From Corynebacterium sp. (GTDB lineage: Bacteria > Actinomycetota > Actinomycetes > Mycobacteriales > Mycobacteriaceae): a stretch of 64,000 bases of DNA. The number at the start of each line of letters is the position of its first letter. Position 1 is the first letter of the stretch. The notes under the pieces are model-generated. The model was given only the letters and a program-made list of their open reading frames with translations, searched no databases and had not been told where the DNA came from. The translations under genes and the position numbers were made by a program. The DNA lies in assembly GCF_030532325.1 (NCBI RefSeq), contig NZ_JAUNLS010000011.1, forward strand, positions 18,799-82,798. The letters run 5' to 3'. Of the stretch, positions 9,931 to 19,500 are shown piece by piece.

Positions 9931-10616
9931 TGGCAGCAAAGATTGGTGTCATTACTTTCCCTGGCACGCTTGACGATGTCGACGCCGCCCGCGCCGCCCG
10001 CATCGCCGGCGCCGAGGTGGTCAACCTCTGGCACGCCGACGAGGATCTGCGCGGCGTGGACGCCGTCGTGGTTCCCGGTGGCTTCTCCTACGGTGACTAC
10101 CTGCGCTCCGGCGCCATCTCCGCGCTGGCCCCGGTGATGCGCAGTGTTATTGACCGCGCCAACCAGGGCATGCCGGTGCTCGGCATTTGCAACGGCTTCC
10201 AGATTCTCACCGAGGCCGGCCTGCTGCCCGGTGCGCTGACCCGCAACCAGGGTCTGCACTTCCACTGCGTCGATACCTACCTCGAGGTGGCCAACGCTGA
10301 GACCGCGTGGACCACCGAGTTCGAGCAGGGGCAGAAGATCCTGGTTCCGGCCAAGCACGGCGAGGGCCGCTTCCAGGCGGATCAGGCCACCATCGACCGC
10401 CTGGAGGGCGAGGGCCGCGTGGTCTTCCGCTACACCGATAACTTCAATGGCTCCATCAACGCTATTGCCGGTGTGACCAGTGAGAACGGCCGCGTGGTGG
10501 GGCTTATGCCGCACCCCGAGCACGCTGTTGAAACGCTCACCGGCCCGTCCACCGACGGCCTCGGTCTTTTCGTGTCCGCCATCAACGCTGTCGCCGCTGC
10601 CGGCGCCTCTAATTAG
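9930..10616 (+). CDS. purQ: FGAM synthase glutaminase subunit PurQ
   Basis: PurQ releases ammonia from glutamine for PurL. It is a class I glutamine amidotransferase: the nucleophile Cys87 sits in [13 protein letters not shown], and the His/Glu pair is in [11 protein letters not shown] near the C-terminus. The 228-residue length is normal for the split enzyme. The ATG overlaps the purS stop (TAATG). The purL gene follows after a 45-base gap that contains a strong hairpin. Confidence 0.96.
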   Translation: MAAKIGVITFPGTLDDVDAARAARIAGAEVVNLWHADEDLRGVDAVVVPGGFSYGDYLRSGAISALAPVMRSVIDRANQGMPVLGICNGFQILTEAGLLPGALTRNQGLHFHCVDTYLEVANAETAWTTEFEQGQKILVPAKHGEGRFQADQATIDRLEGEGRVVFRYTDNFNGSINAIAGVTSENGRVVGLMPHPEHAVETLTGPSTDGLGLFVSAINAVAAAGASN

Positions 10617-10622
10617 ACTGTG

Positions 10623-10648
10623 CGCGCCTGCGGCCACCCGCGGGCGCG
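10623..10648 (+). promoter_or_regulatory. GC-rich stem-loop between purQ and purL
   Basis: An 11-bp stem (CGCGCCTGCGG with CCGCGGGCGCG, one G-U wobble) with the tetraloop CCAC lies three bases before the purL ribosome site GGGAGAAAAG. There is no T-run, so it is more likely an mRNA-stabilising or translation-tuning element than a terminator. Confidence 0.6.
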
Positions 10649-10661
10649 AAGGGAGAAAAGA

Positions 10662-12935
10662 ATGTCTGTACACAACGACACCGTCGAGCAGGCCAAGGCG
10701 ACCCCAGAGCTGGATCAGCCCTTCCGCGAGCTGGGCCTCAAGGAGGACGAGTACCAGCACATCCGTGAGATCCTGGGCCGCCGCCCCACCGACGCCGAGC
10801 TGACCATGTACTCGGTGATGTGGTCCGAGCACTGCTCCTACAAGTCCTCCAAGACCCACCTGCGCTACTTCGGTGAGACTATGACCGAGGAGATGGGGGA
10901 GAAGATCCTCGCCGGCATCGGTGAGAACGCAGGCGTGGTGGACATCGGAGACGGCAACGCCGTGACCTTCCGCGTGGAAAGCCACAACCACCCCTCCTAT
11001 GTGGAGCCGCACCAGGGCGCTGCCACCGGCGTGGGTGGCATCGTCCGCGACATCATGGCCATGGGCGCACGCCCGATCGCCGTGATGGATCAGCTGCGCT
11101 TCGGGCCTGCCGACGCCCCCGATACCAAGCGCGTCCTGCCCGGCGTGGTGGGCGGCATTTCCCACTACGGCAACTGCCTGGGCCTGCCCAACATCGGCGG
11201 CGAGACCGTCTTTGACGCCTCCTACGCCGGCAACCCTCTGGTCAACGCCCTGTGCGTGGGCACCCTGAAGGTGGAGGACCTCAAGCTGGCCTTCGCCTCC
11301 GGCACCGGCAACAAGGTCATGCTCTTCGGCTCCCGCACCGGCCTGGACGGCATCGGTGGCGTGTCCGTGCTGGCTTCCGAGACCTTTGAGGACGGTGCCG
11401 AGCGCAAGCTGCCGGCCGTGCAGGTAGGCGATCCCTTCGCTGAGAAGGTGCTCATCGAGTGCTGCCTGGAGCTCTACAAGGCCGGTGTGGTCGTGGGCAT
11501 CCAGGACCTGGGCGGCGCGGGCCTGGCCTGCGCCACCTCCGAGCTGGCCGCCGCCGGCGATGGCGGCATGGAGATCAACCTGGACAACGTCCCGCTGCGC
11601 GCCAAAGACATGTCCGCTGCCGAGATCCTCGCTTCCGAGTCCCAGGAGCGCATGTGCGCGGTGGTGACCCCGGAGAACGTGGAGAGGTTCAAGGAGATCT
11701 GCGCGCACTGGGACGTCACCTGCGCCGAGATTGGTGAGGTGACCACCGGCGAGCACCTCATCATCCGCCACAACGGTGAGGTCGTCGTCGATGCCCCCGC
11801 CGGCACCATCGCCGACGAAGCCCCGGTCTACGATCGCCCCTGGGCCCGCCCCGAGTGGCAGGACGAGCTGCAGAAGTTCCGCGGTGTGGACTCCGCCCCG
11901 CTGGCGGAGACCCTCAAGCGCATGGTGGCGGATCCCGCTCTGTGCTCCCGCGATTTCATCACCGAGCAGTATGACCGCTACGTGCGCGGCAACACCGTCC
12001 AGGCTCACCACGCTGACTCCGGCGTGCTGCGCATCGACGAGGAAACCGGCCGCGGCGTGGCTGTCTCCGCCGATGCCTCGGGCCGCTACACCAAGCTGGA
12101 CCCGAACATGGGCGCGCGCCTGGCCCTGGCTGAGGCCTACCGCAATGTTGTGGTTACCGGCGCCAAGCCGGTGGCTATCACCAACTGCCTCAACTACGGC
12201 TCCCCGGAGAACCCCGACGTCATGTGGCAGTTCCGCGAGTCCGTGCATGGGCTTGCCGACGGCGCCGTGGAACTGGCCATCCCAGTCTCCGGCGGTAACG
12301 TCTCCTTCTACAACCAGACCGGTGAGGAGCCGATTCTGCCGACCCCGGTGGTGGGTGTGCTGGGCGTTATCGATGACGTGAACAAGTCCATCGGCCACCG
12401 CCTGGGCACCGTCAACGAGCCGGAGACCCTCATCCTCCTGGGTGAGACCAAGGACGAGTTCGGCGGCTCCATCTGGCAGCAGGTCTCCAAGGGTGAGCTC
12501 AACGGCCTGCCCCCGCAGGTGGACCTCAGCAATGAGAAGAACCTGGCTGAGTTCTTCGTGGGCAACGAGCTGCTCACCGCGGCCCACGATCTCTCTGAGG
12601 GTGGCCTGGCGGTTGCCGCATTTGAGATGGCCAAGCGCTCCGGCACCGGCCTGAAGCTGGACCTGGGCAAGGTGCACGAGGATGAGTTCGTGGCCGCCTT
12701 CTCCGAGTCCGCCTCCCGCGCCCTGGTGGCCACTACTGCCGACCGCGCCGACGCCGTGCTGGCCCGCGCCGCGGAGTGCAACGTCCCGGCCGTCATCGTG
12801 GGTGCTACTACGGAGGATGGCACCTTCACCCTGGGTGAGGAGAGCATCGAGGTCGCCGCCCTGCACGAGGCCTGGGCCGCCACGCTGCCCGATCTCTTCG
12901 GCCACGCTGTGGGCGCGAACTCCGTGGTGGAGTAA
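10662..12935 (+). CDS. purL: FGAM synthase large subunit PurL
   Basis: PurL catalyses ATP-dependent amidation of FGAR to FGAM with ammonia from PurQ. This is the small form (757 aa) that needs PurS and PurQ. Visible features are the catalytic histidine segment [12 protein letters not shown] near residue 50, [10 protein letters not shown], the repeated AIRS-synthase-like halves ([17 protein letters not shown] and [16 protein letters not shown]), and [12 protein letters not shown]. The start at 10662 follows GGGAGAAAAG; the in-frame ATG 42 bases earlier lies in the GC-rich hairpin and is rejected. A classic terminator follows. Confidence 0.96.
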   Translation: MSVHNDTVEQAKATPELDQPFRELGLKEDEYQHIREILGRRPTDAELTMYSVMWSEHCSYKSSKTHLRYFGETMTEEMGEKILAGIGENAGVVDIGDGNAVTFRVESHNHPSYVEPHQGAATGVGGIVRDIMAMGARPIAVMDQLRFGPADAPDTKRVLPGVVGGISHYGNCLGLPNIGGETVFDASYAGNPLVNALCVGTLKVEDLKLAFASGTGNKVMLFGSRTGLDGIGGVSVLASETFEDGAERKLPAVQVGDPFAEKVLIECCLELYKAGVVVGIQDLGGAGLACATSELAAAGDGGMEINLDNVPLRAKDMSAAEILASESQERMCAVVTPENVERFKEICAHWDVTCAEIGEVTTGEHLIIRHNGEVVVDAPAGTIADEAPVYDRPWARPEWQDELQKFRGVDSAPLAETLKRMVADPALCSRDFITEQYDRYVRGNTVQAHHADSGVLRIDEETGRGVAVSADASGRYTKLDPNMGARLALAEAYRNVVVTGAKPVAITNCLNYGSPENPDVMWQFRESVHGLADGAVELAIPVSGGNVSFYNQTGEEPILPTPVVGVLGVIDDVNKSIGHRLGTVNEPETLILLGETKDEFGGSIWQQVSKGELNGLPPQVDLSNEKNLAEFFVGNELLTAAHDLSEGGLAVAAFEMAKRSGTGLKLDLGKVHEDEFVAAFSESASRALVATTADRADAVLARAAECNVPAVIVGATTEDGTFTLGEESIEVAALHEAWAATLPDLFGHAVGANSVVE

Positions 12936-12975
12936 ACCCCACAGTGCCTAGCGCTGCACACGCACGGCGCTGCAC

Positions 12976-13002
12976 AAGCCCGGCTTCGGCCGGGCTTTTC
13001 CT
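12976..13002 (+). terminator. Rho-independent terminator after purL
   Basis: A 9-bp stem AAGCCCGGC / GCCGGGCTT with a TTCG tetraloop is followed by TTCCTTTT. This closes the purS-purQ-purL unit. Confidence 0.85.
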
Positions 13003-13052
13003 TTTCCCGTACGCCTAGAATCCGCCCTACGCCACCCGCAAAGGAGCTTTCT

Positions 13053-13625
13053 ATGCACCCCGAGTTCTCCGCTGACGCCTCCGCGCTCATCGTCGTTGAC
13101 TTGCAGAAGGGCATCCTCGCCATGACCCCGGTGGAGGTCGCCGCCCCCATCATCGCCGCTAATCGGAGACTTGCCGCGGCATGGCAGTCTGCCGGGCGCC
13201 CGGTGGTGTGGGTGACGGCCAACGGCCTGCCTGCCGGCCACGTGGCCCAGCCCGTCCCGGAGCCCGCTGAGCTGCCCGCTGACTTCGCCACCCTGCACCC
13301 GGACTTCAGCGTCAAGGACGGCGACATCCTGCTGCCCAAGCCGCGCACCATCAGCCCTTTTGCGCGCACCGATCTTGCTGCTCAGCTGCGCGAGCGCGGC
13401 ATCACCGACGTGGTCATCGGCGGCATCGCCACCGGCGCCGGCGTGGAGGGCTGCGCCCGCAGCGCCTACGACGAAGGCTTCACCGTCACCGTGGTGGCAG
13501 ACGCCTGCGCCGACCCCAACCCCGCACGCCACGCGGCCTCCCTGCAGAACGTGCTGCCCACCATCGGCTTCACCACCAGCACCGAGGACGCGGTGGCCGC
13601 CCTGGCCGCCCACTCCTGCCCCTAG
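13053..13625 (+). CDS. Isochorismatase-fold cysteine hydrolase
   Basis: The 190-residue protein belongs to the isochorismatase/nicotinamidase superfamily. The catalytic triad can be placed at Asp16 (LIVVDLQKG), Lys96 (ILLPKPR) and Cys134 (GVEGCARSAYD), and the region before the cysteine (VVIGGIATGAG) has the usual glycine-rich strand and cis-peptide turn. The substrate is unknown; members hydrolyse isochorismate, nicotinamide, N-carbamoyl compounds or similar. An AAAGGAG ribosome site lies eight bases before the ATG. It is a single gene, followed directly by the inverted repeat at 13627. Confidence 0.8.
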   Translation: MHPEFSADASALIVVDLQKGILAMTPVEVAAPIIAANRRLAAAWQSAGRPVVWVTANGLPAGHVAQPVPEPAELPADFATLHPDFSVKDGDILLPKPRTISPFARTDLAAQLRERGITDVVIGGIATGAGVEGCARSAYDEGFTVTVVADACADPNPARHAASLQNVLPTIGFTTSTEDAVAALAAHSCP

Positions 13626-13626
13626 T

Positions 13627-13690
13627 ACTCCCAGCTTCAAAATCCACGCGGAAACTACGCCGATCCAGTCCTCTTTTTGAAGCTGGGAGT
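13627..13690. repeat. 64-bp element with 16-bp perfect terminal inverted repeats
   Basis: ACTCCCAGCTTCAAAA (13627-13642) is perfectly mirrored by TTTTGAAGCTGGGAGT (13675-13690) around 32 unrelated bases. It begins one base after the isochorismatase stop. As RNA it could act as a terminator, but the arms are unusually long and no T-run follows. A MITE-like remnant or recombination scar at the edge of the accessory block is equally possible. Confidence 0.5.
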
Positions 13691-14187
13691 CCCGCAGACC
13701 GTTGAACGCGGCACGCCACACGGACATCGGCCGGCGTCAAAGCAAGCAGGGCACGGCGTGGCAGGCGATGGCAGCAGCGAAAGGGCCAGCGATGTCGCCA
13801 GCGGTAAACAGTGCCCCACAAACTCGCGGATCCGAGGCGCGGCTCCCCAGTGGTACGCCGGTCCAAAAAGAGCCAATCAAGGGAGTGCTTGCTGGCTCGG
13901 TGCGATCTATACAGGAGTTCAGCAACCAGAAGTTAATTATAAAACCATGAGATAAAAAGAAGAATGGCTCAGTCTACACTTTTCAAATTTTGAGATTTGT
14001 ACGCGGTCGATTCGTGAAATGTGAGAATTTAATTCTCCGTTTACTTACTCTGGGGTAGGTTAACAGCGACGGATGGATTATGCTATCGGCAGGGTTACTC
14101 CTTGGAAAGGATTGGCCCACTGAGCAGCTGCGTCAAGGAAGTGAAGGGTTGCTGCCTGTGACGCACTGTTTTTGTCCACTCTCTAGA
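13691..14187. other. Gene-poor region at start of accessory block
   Basis: About 500 bases with no reading frame that I can support. The first 230 bases are GC-rich and could be decayed coding sequence, since short frames are open on both strands without recognisable motifs. From about 13925 the sequence turns AT-rich and probably carries the promoter of the surface-protein gene, but no clear -35/-10 pair could be assigned. Confidence 0.4.
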
Positions 14188-16435
14188 ATGGGGAACTTTG
14201 TGAAACTGCTTAAATACGCAGCTCTTCCCAGCGCCCTGCTCGTAGCGTCAAGTCTGGCCGTCGTCCCGACAGCCGGAGCACAACTCTCGACTTACGCTTA
14301 TGGCAGTGCCTACGAAGATGCAGCCGAACTCGGCCGCAACAACGTTATCCACGACCAAGAGACGATCAAAGCCCTTGCGCCAACCGCGCGGGGGGGGGAA
14401 AGAGACTCTCAAGGCTGGGGATAAGTTCAACTATGAATTTGAGCTAACCACCGGATTCGATACCGTCAACGGTGCAGATGCCGTGATTCAGCGGTGGAAC
14501 CGCGTGGATGTCTGTCAGGATCCGCAAGCGCCGTTCGATAACGCACCTACCATTGACTTGGTTCCTGGGGCCGCCACCATCGACTATGACGGTAACAACT
14601 GCTGGCGATTCACCCTCGGAGATGAATACGCAAAGCTGGGGGATTTTTATGTCAACCAGCCTCACCCGGGTGCAGACGATTACGCACCTATCGGATCGCC
14701 GTCGCGAAAAGAGATTTACAACGCTCCTGAGCGCATCACACTGACGATTCCTGCAACCGTCAAGGCCGATGTGCAGAAAGGCGCAGAGCTGAAGGGCTCT
14801 GCAACGATTCTGTCCGGCCGTGTTGCTGGTAACCTGCCTGAGCCTAAGCTGACGACTCGTTTCATCCAGAACAATGGCGATGGTACCTGTGTCTACGAGT
14901 CGACCCATGAGGAGACTACTAAGGGCAATCCGACGTCTGGCGCGTGGCTGCAGTTTGTCACTGTTGGATCTGACATTCGGGGTACGGAAACTAATGATCC
15001 CGCAACTCGTGAGCAAGCCCTCACGAACCAGCGCCGCTACGCCTCACTTCCGTACTACGCAAAGTACAATAGGCCTCAGCTGCTGGAAGGGGCTGTCTCT
15101 GTCAACAAGGACCCTTCCCGTCAATATGATCTGCAGTCTATTGTATGGGATTCCACCACTTCAGTCATTGGCAGCTACGAAGGTATGGATGAGATCTTCA
15201 CCGGTGAAAGCTGGGTGAAGCCCGGTGAGATGGACTACACCACCGTCCGCTACACAAATCCGTGCGGCAGGGCAGTAACCGCTGAGGTGTTCCGGGCCGC
15301 TAATGAGGACCCGAATTACACCTTCCCCACAGAGGACCACGTCTTCGTTCAGGCTTTCAAGGCTGAGGTCGGCATGGCTCGCCCGCCGGAGGACGCACAT
15401 GCCACTGCGTACTACGCGGTGACCGTTGACGCCGATGAGCCGACTCCGCCCACCTCTGAGCCGGCGCCGACGACGGTGACCACGACTGTCACGGAACCGG
15501 TGCCGACTACGCTGACGGCCACTGAGACTGCGACCACCACGGTCACTAAGGACCCGGAGGTGGTCACCACTACTAAGACCGCGGATCCGGTCACGACCAC
15601 TGTGACGCCCAAGCCGGAGGTCACCACAGTTGTAGAAACTAAGACAGTGGCGGAGACCGCCACCGTGACGGAGAACGTCACCGAGACTAAGACTGAGAAG
15701 CCCGCACCGGAGACCATCACTGAGACCAAGACGGTGGAGCCGAAGCCGGAGACCTCGGTTGTCACCACGACAGCAACGGTCACTGAGTCTGAGGAAGTCC
15801 CGACGACCACCACCGAGACCGTGACGAAGGAACCGGAGACCACTACGGTCACCGCGGATCCGGAGACCATTACGGTGACGGCTGATCCGGACCCCACCAC
15901 CGTGACTGAAACCGTGACGGAGACGGTAACGGAGACCTCAACCGAACCGGCACCGGGCTCTTCTGAGCCGGAGCCTTCGGAGTCCGAGACACCCTCGTCC
16001 ACCCCGGGCCCGATCGATTCCAGCGATGGTTCCTCCAAGGGCGGCATCATTGCTGCTGCGCTAGGCATTCCGGTTCTGGGCGGTCTGCTGCTGAGCTCCT
16101 CTGCACACGGCTCTTCCCACGATGGTGGGTCCAGTAAGCCCGCAACCAAGGATGAGCCGAGCAAGCCTGCACCTGGTGCTCCGAACATGACTACTGCGCC
16201 TGACGCGCCGCGTCCGACCGAGGCTCCTGCCCAGGAGGCAAAGCCCTCGAGCAATGCTGCGCCGCAGAAGAAGACCACCAACAACGCGCAGGCTGCGTCG
16301 CCTTCTGCACAGAACAACGCATCCCGTCAGCACTCCCAGCTGGCTAACACCGGTGCCAACGTCCTGTGGCTAGCGCTGACTGCTCTGGTACTTGCCGTGG
16401 CAGGTATCTTCCTCATGCGCCGCAAGGAAAGCTAA
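14188..16435 (+). pseudogene. LAxTG sortase-anchored surface protein, split at a poly-G tract (probably phase-variable, off)
   Basis: A signal peptide (LKYAALPSALLVASSLAVVPTAGA) starts in one frame at ATG 14188, or at GTG 14200, which has a GGGGA site. That frame stops at 14424. The next frame carries the rest: a globular part (FNYEFELTTGFDTVNG onward, about 340 residues), a long Thr/Val/Glu/Pro stalk of TTTVTxxP and TVTETVTE units, and the sorting signal LANTG followed by a hydrophobic helix and RRKES. The break is exactly at nine consecutive G (14390-14398). Eight or eleven G would give one uninterrupted protein of about 748 residues. The function is probably an adhesin or wall-linked ligand. 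Slippage in vivo or a homopolymer sequencing error are the alternatives. Confidence 0.8.
14390..14398 (+). repeat. Poly-G (G9) homopolymer inside surface-protein gene
   Basis: Nine G in a row, the longest homopolymer I noticed in the window, lie 200 bases into the gene, just after the signal peptide and first 40 mature residues. With nine, translation ends after about 78 residues (at 14424). With eight, the codons read CGG GGG GGG AAA GAG and stay open. Confidence 0.9.
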
Positions 16436-16495
16436 GGAGTGCTCAGTCCGCTCTGAGCGCAGAGAGGCTATCCCTGCTGAGGCATGAGTGATAGG

Positions 16496-16534
16496 AAAGG
16501 CCGTGGATCCGAGAAATCGGACCACGGCCTTTTC
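16496..16534 (+). terminator. Terminator after surface-protein gene
   Basis: Stem AAGGCCGTGG / CCACGGCCTT with a second inner stem TCCGA-GAAA-TCGGA, followed by TTTTC. It separates the surface protein from the restriction gene. Confidence 0.85.
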
Positions 16535-16599
16535 GCATGTTTAGCATTGCGGTAGGTAAATGCGCTCTTGTGCGAGCAGGATCAGGCAAAATATTTCCC

Positions 16600-19500
16600 A
16601 TGTCCAAGTTCTCAGAGGTCCTCGACCAGCTGCGCGAAAACCAGCCCAAAGCACACTACGGCATCGCATTTGAGAAGTTGATGGTCAACTTCTTTAAGAC
16701 CGATCCCACGTTTGCTGAGCAATTCGATGAAGTCTGCCGCTGGATCGACTGGCGCTACAACGGCGGCAAGGCTGACACTGGCATTGACCTGGTTGCCCGC
16801 CGCGTCGAGGACGGAACGTGGACCGCTATTCAGTGCAAGTTCTATGCGCCCACCACCCGCATCCAGAAGTCGCACCTGGATTCATTCTTTGAGGCCTCGG
16901 GGCGCTCTTTCGAGACAGAGAATGGCCGCGAGCACTTTGGCAGCCGCCTGATCATCTCGACGACGGACCGGTGGTCCTCTCATGCCGAGGAAGCCCTCGC
17001 GAACCAAATCATCCCCACCAACCGCATTGGCATGGCAACACTCGGGGAGTCTCCCATCGACTGGGACGTGGCTTTCCCGGGTTCCGAAATCCAAATCAAT
17101 CTCACGCTGCGCAAGACCTTTGAGCCGCGACCACATCAGCAGGAGGCGATTGAGAAGGCCATTGAGGGATTCAAGACCCATGACCGCGGCAAGCTGATCA
17201 TGGCCTGCGGCACGGGCAAGACCTTCACGGCGCTGCGCCTGGCGGAACGCGTCGCGGAGGAACAGGGCGGCAAGGCCCGCGTCCTCTTCCTTGTTCCTTC
17301 CATCTCGTTGCTCTCGCAGACTCTCAAGGAATGGACTGCCCAGGGGCGCTTGGATATGCGCTCCTTCGCGGTGTGCTCCGATACCAAGGTCTCCAAGAAA
17401 GCCGAGGACATCGCCGTCTACGATCTCGAGGTTCCTGTCTCCACCACCGGCAAGGACATTGCCCGGCGCTTCGAGTCCGGTAAGCGCGCCAAGGGCCTGA
17501 ACATTGTCTTTTCCACGTATCAGTCCCTGCCGGCTGTACACGAAGCACAGAAGGAGGGGCTCGATGAATTTGACCTCGTCATCTGCGATGAGGCTCACCG
17601 CACCACCGGTATCACCCTGGCCGGTGAAGACCGCAGCAACTTCGTGGCCATCCACGACGCCGAGTACATCAAGGCGGCCAAGCGCCTCTACATGACGGCT
17701 ACTCCGCGCCTGTATGACGAGAACGTAAAGGGCAAAGCCGCGGATCATTCTGCTGAGTTGGCCTCCATGGACGATGAAGCCATTTACGGCCCGGAGTTCT
17801 ACCGCATCGGCTTCGGTGAGGCCGTGGATAAGGGCCTGCTCACGGATTACCGCGTGCTGGTCATGACGGTGGATGAGTCTGTGGCCGCGGAGGCCATGGC
17901 CTATACCGATAACAACCAGGTCAACCTCACTCTTGCATCCGCCATGATCGGCGCGTGGAACGGCTTGGCCAAGCGCTCAGGCGCCCTGCAGGGGCATAAG
18001 GGCGGGTTCGATGAAAATGCTCAGCCCATGAAGCGCGCGGTGGCCTTTGCCAAGGACATCAAGACCTCGCAACTCATCGCGGACTCCTACCCCTCGCTCA
18101 TCCACACGCACCAGGAGCTGCTCAAAGAAAAGGCCGTGCTTAACGATGTCTCCCTGACCAACGTCGATCTCAACGTCGCCGCCCAGCACGTTGACGGCGG
18201 CATGAACGCCTTGGAGCGCGGCACGCGCTTGTCCTGGTTGGAATCCCCGGCGCAGGAAAACCAGACTCGAGTGCTTACTAACGCCCGGTGCCTGTCCGAG
18301 GGCGTGGACGTGCCGGCCCTGGATGCCGTCATTTTCTTCAACCCGCGCAACTCCATGGTGGACGTGGTCCAGTCTGTCGGCCGCGTGATGCGCAAGTCCG
18401 AGGGCAAGGACTACGGCTACATCATCCTGCCTGTGGCGGTGCCGCCGAGTGTTTCTCCTTCGGAGGTACTCAATGACAACCAGCGTTTCAAGGTGGTCTG
18501 GCAGATCCTTAACGCTCTACGTGCCCACGATGATCGCTTCAACGCCAAGATCAACTCCATTGCGCTCAATGGGGGAGATTCGGAGCCAGTCCTTCCCATC
18601 CAGCCCATTCCGGTCACGCCGCCAGACAAAAACCAAAAGGACCAGAACCAGGAAGAGAAAAACCAAGAGGAGAAAGACCAAGAAGAAAAGAACCGGGACA
18701 AGCTGCAGGAAGCGGACACCTCGCCTTCGACGGACGCGCTTGAGGAAAACACCAAGATCACCCAGCAGATCGCCCTGTTCTCGCTGCAGCAGTGGCAGGA
18801 GGCCATCTACACCAAGTTGGTGGACAAGGTGGGCACCCGCACCTACTGGGAGGACTGGGCTGATGACGTTGCAAAGATTGCGGAGAATCAAATCACCCGC
18901 ATCCGCGCGCTCGTTGACGGCGCCGATACCGAGCTTCGCTCCGAGTTTGAGGGCTTCGTAGAAGGCCTGCGCAACAACCTCAATGACGGCATCGCGGAAG
19001 ATGACGCCATTTCGATGCTCTCGCAGCACCTCATCACGGCACCGGTGTTCAACGCTCTCTTTGAGAATCACGACTTCATCACCCACAACCCGGTGGCCCA
19101 GGTGATGGAGAAGATGGTGTCGGCGCTGTCCAAGGCCAACCTGGATACGGAAACCGAGTCCCTGGAGAAGTTCTACGAGTCTGTGCGCGTCCGTGCTTCT
19201 GAGGTCAGCTCTGCCTCCGGTAAGCAGCAGGTGATCAAGGACCTGTATGAGCGCTTCTTCCAGAAGGCCTTCAAGAAGCAGGCCGAATCCCTGGGTATCG
19301 TCTACACCCCGGTGGAAATCGTGGACTTCATCTTGCGTGCGGCTGATAGCGTCTCCCGCAAGCACTTTGGCAAGGGGCTGAGCGATGAAGGCGTGTGCAT
19401 CTTGGATCCCTTCGCTGGCACCTCGACCTTCACGGTGCGCCTTCTCCAGTCCGGCATTATCAAGCCGGAAGATCTCGCCCGCAAGTACGCCAGCGAGCTC

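Noticed and set aside
9900-12905. A 1001-codon open frame on the minus strand
   Set aside because: It is the antisense shadow of purL/purQ caused by high GC and codon bias; its product is Gly/Ala/His/Leu-rich with no motif, while the plus strand codes clear enzymes.
13677-13955. Small frames on both strands in the gene-poor stretch
   Set aside because: No recognisable motif, no good ribosome site, and composition changes midway; treated as non-coding or decayed.
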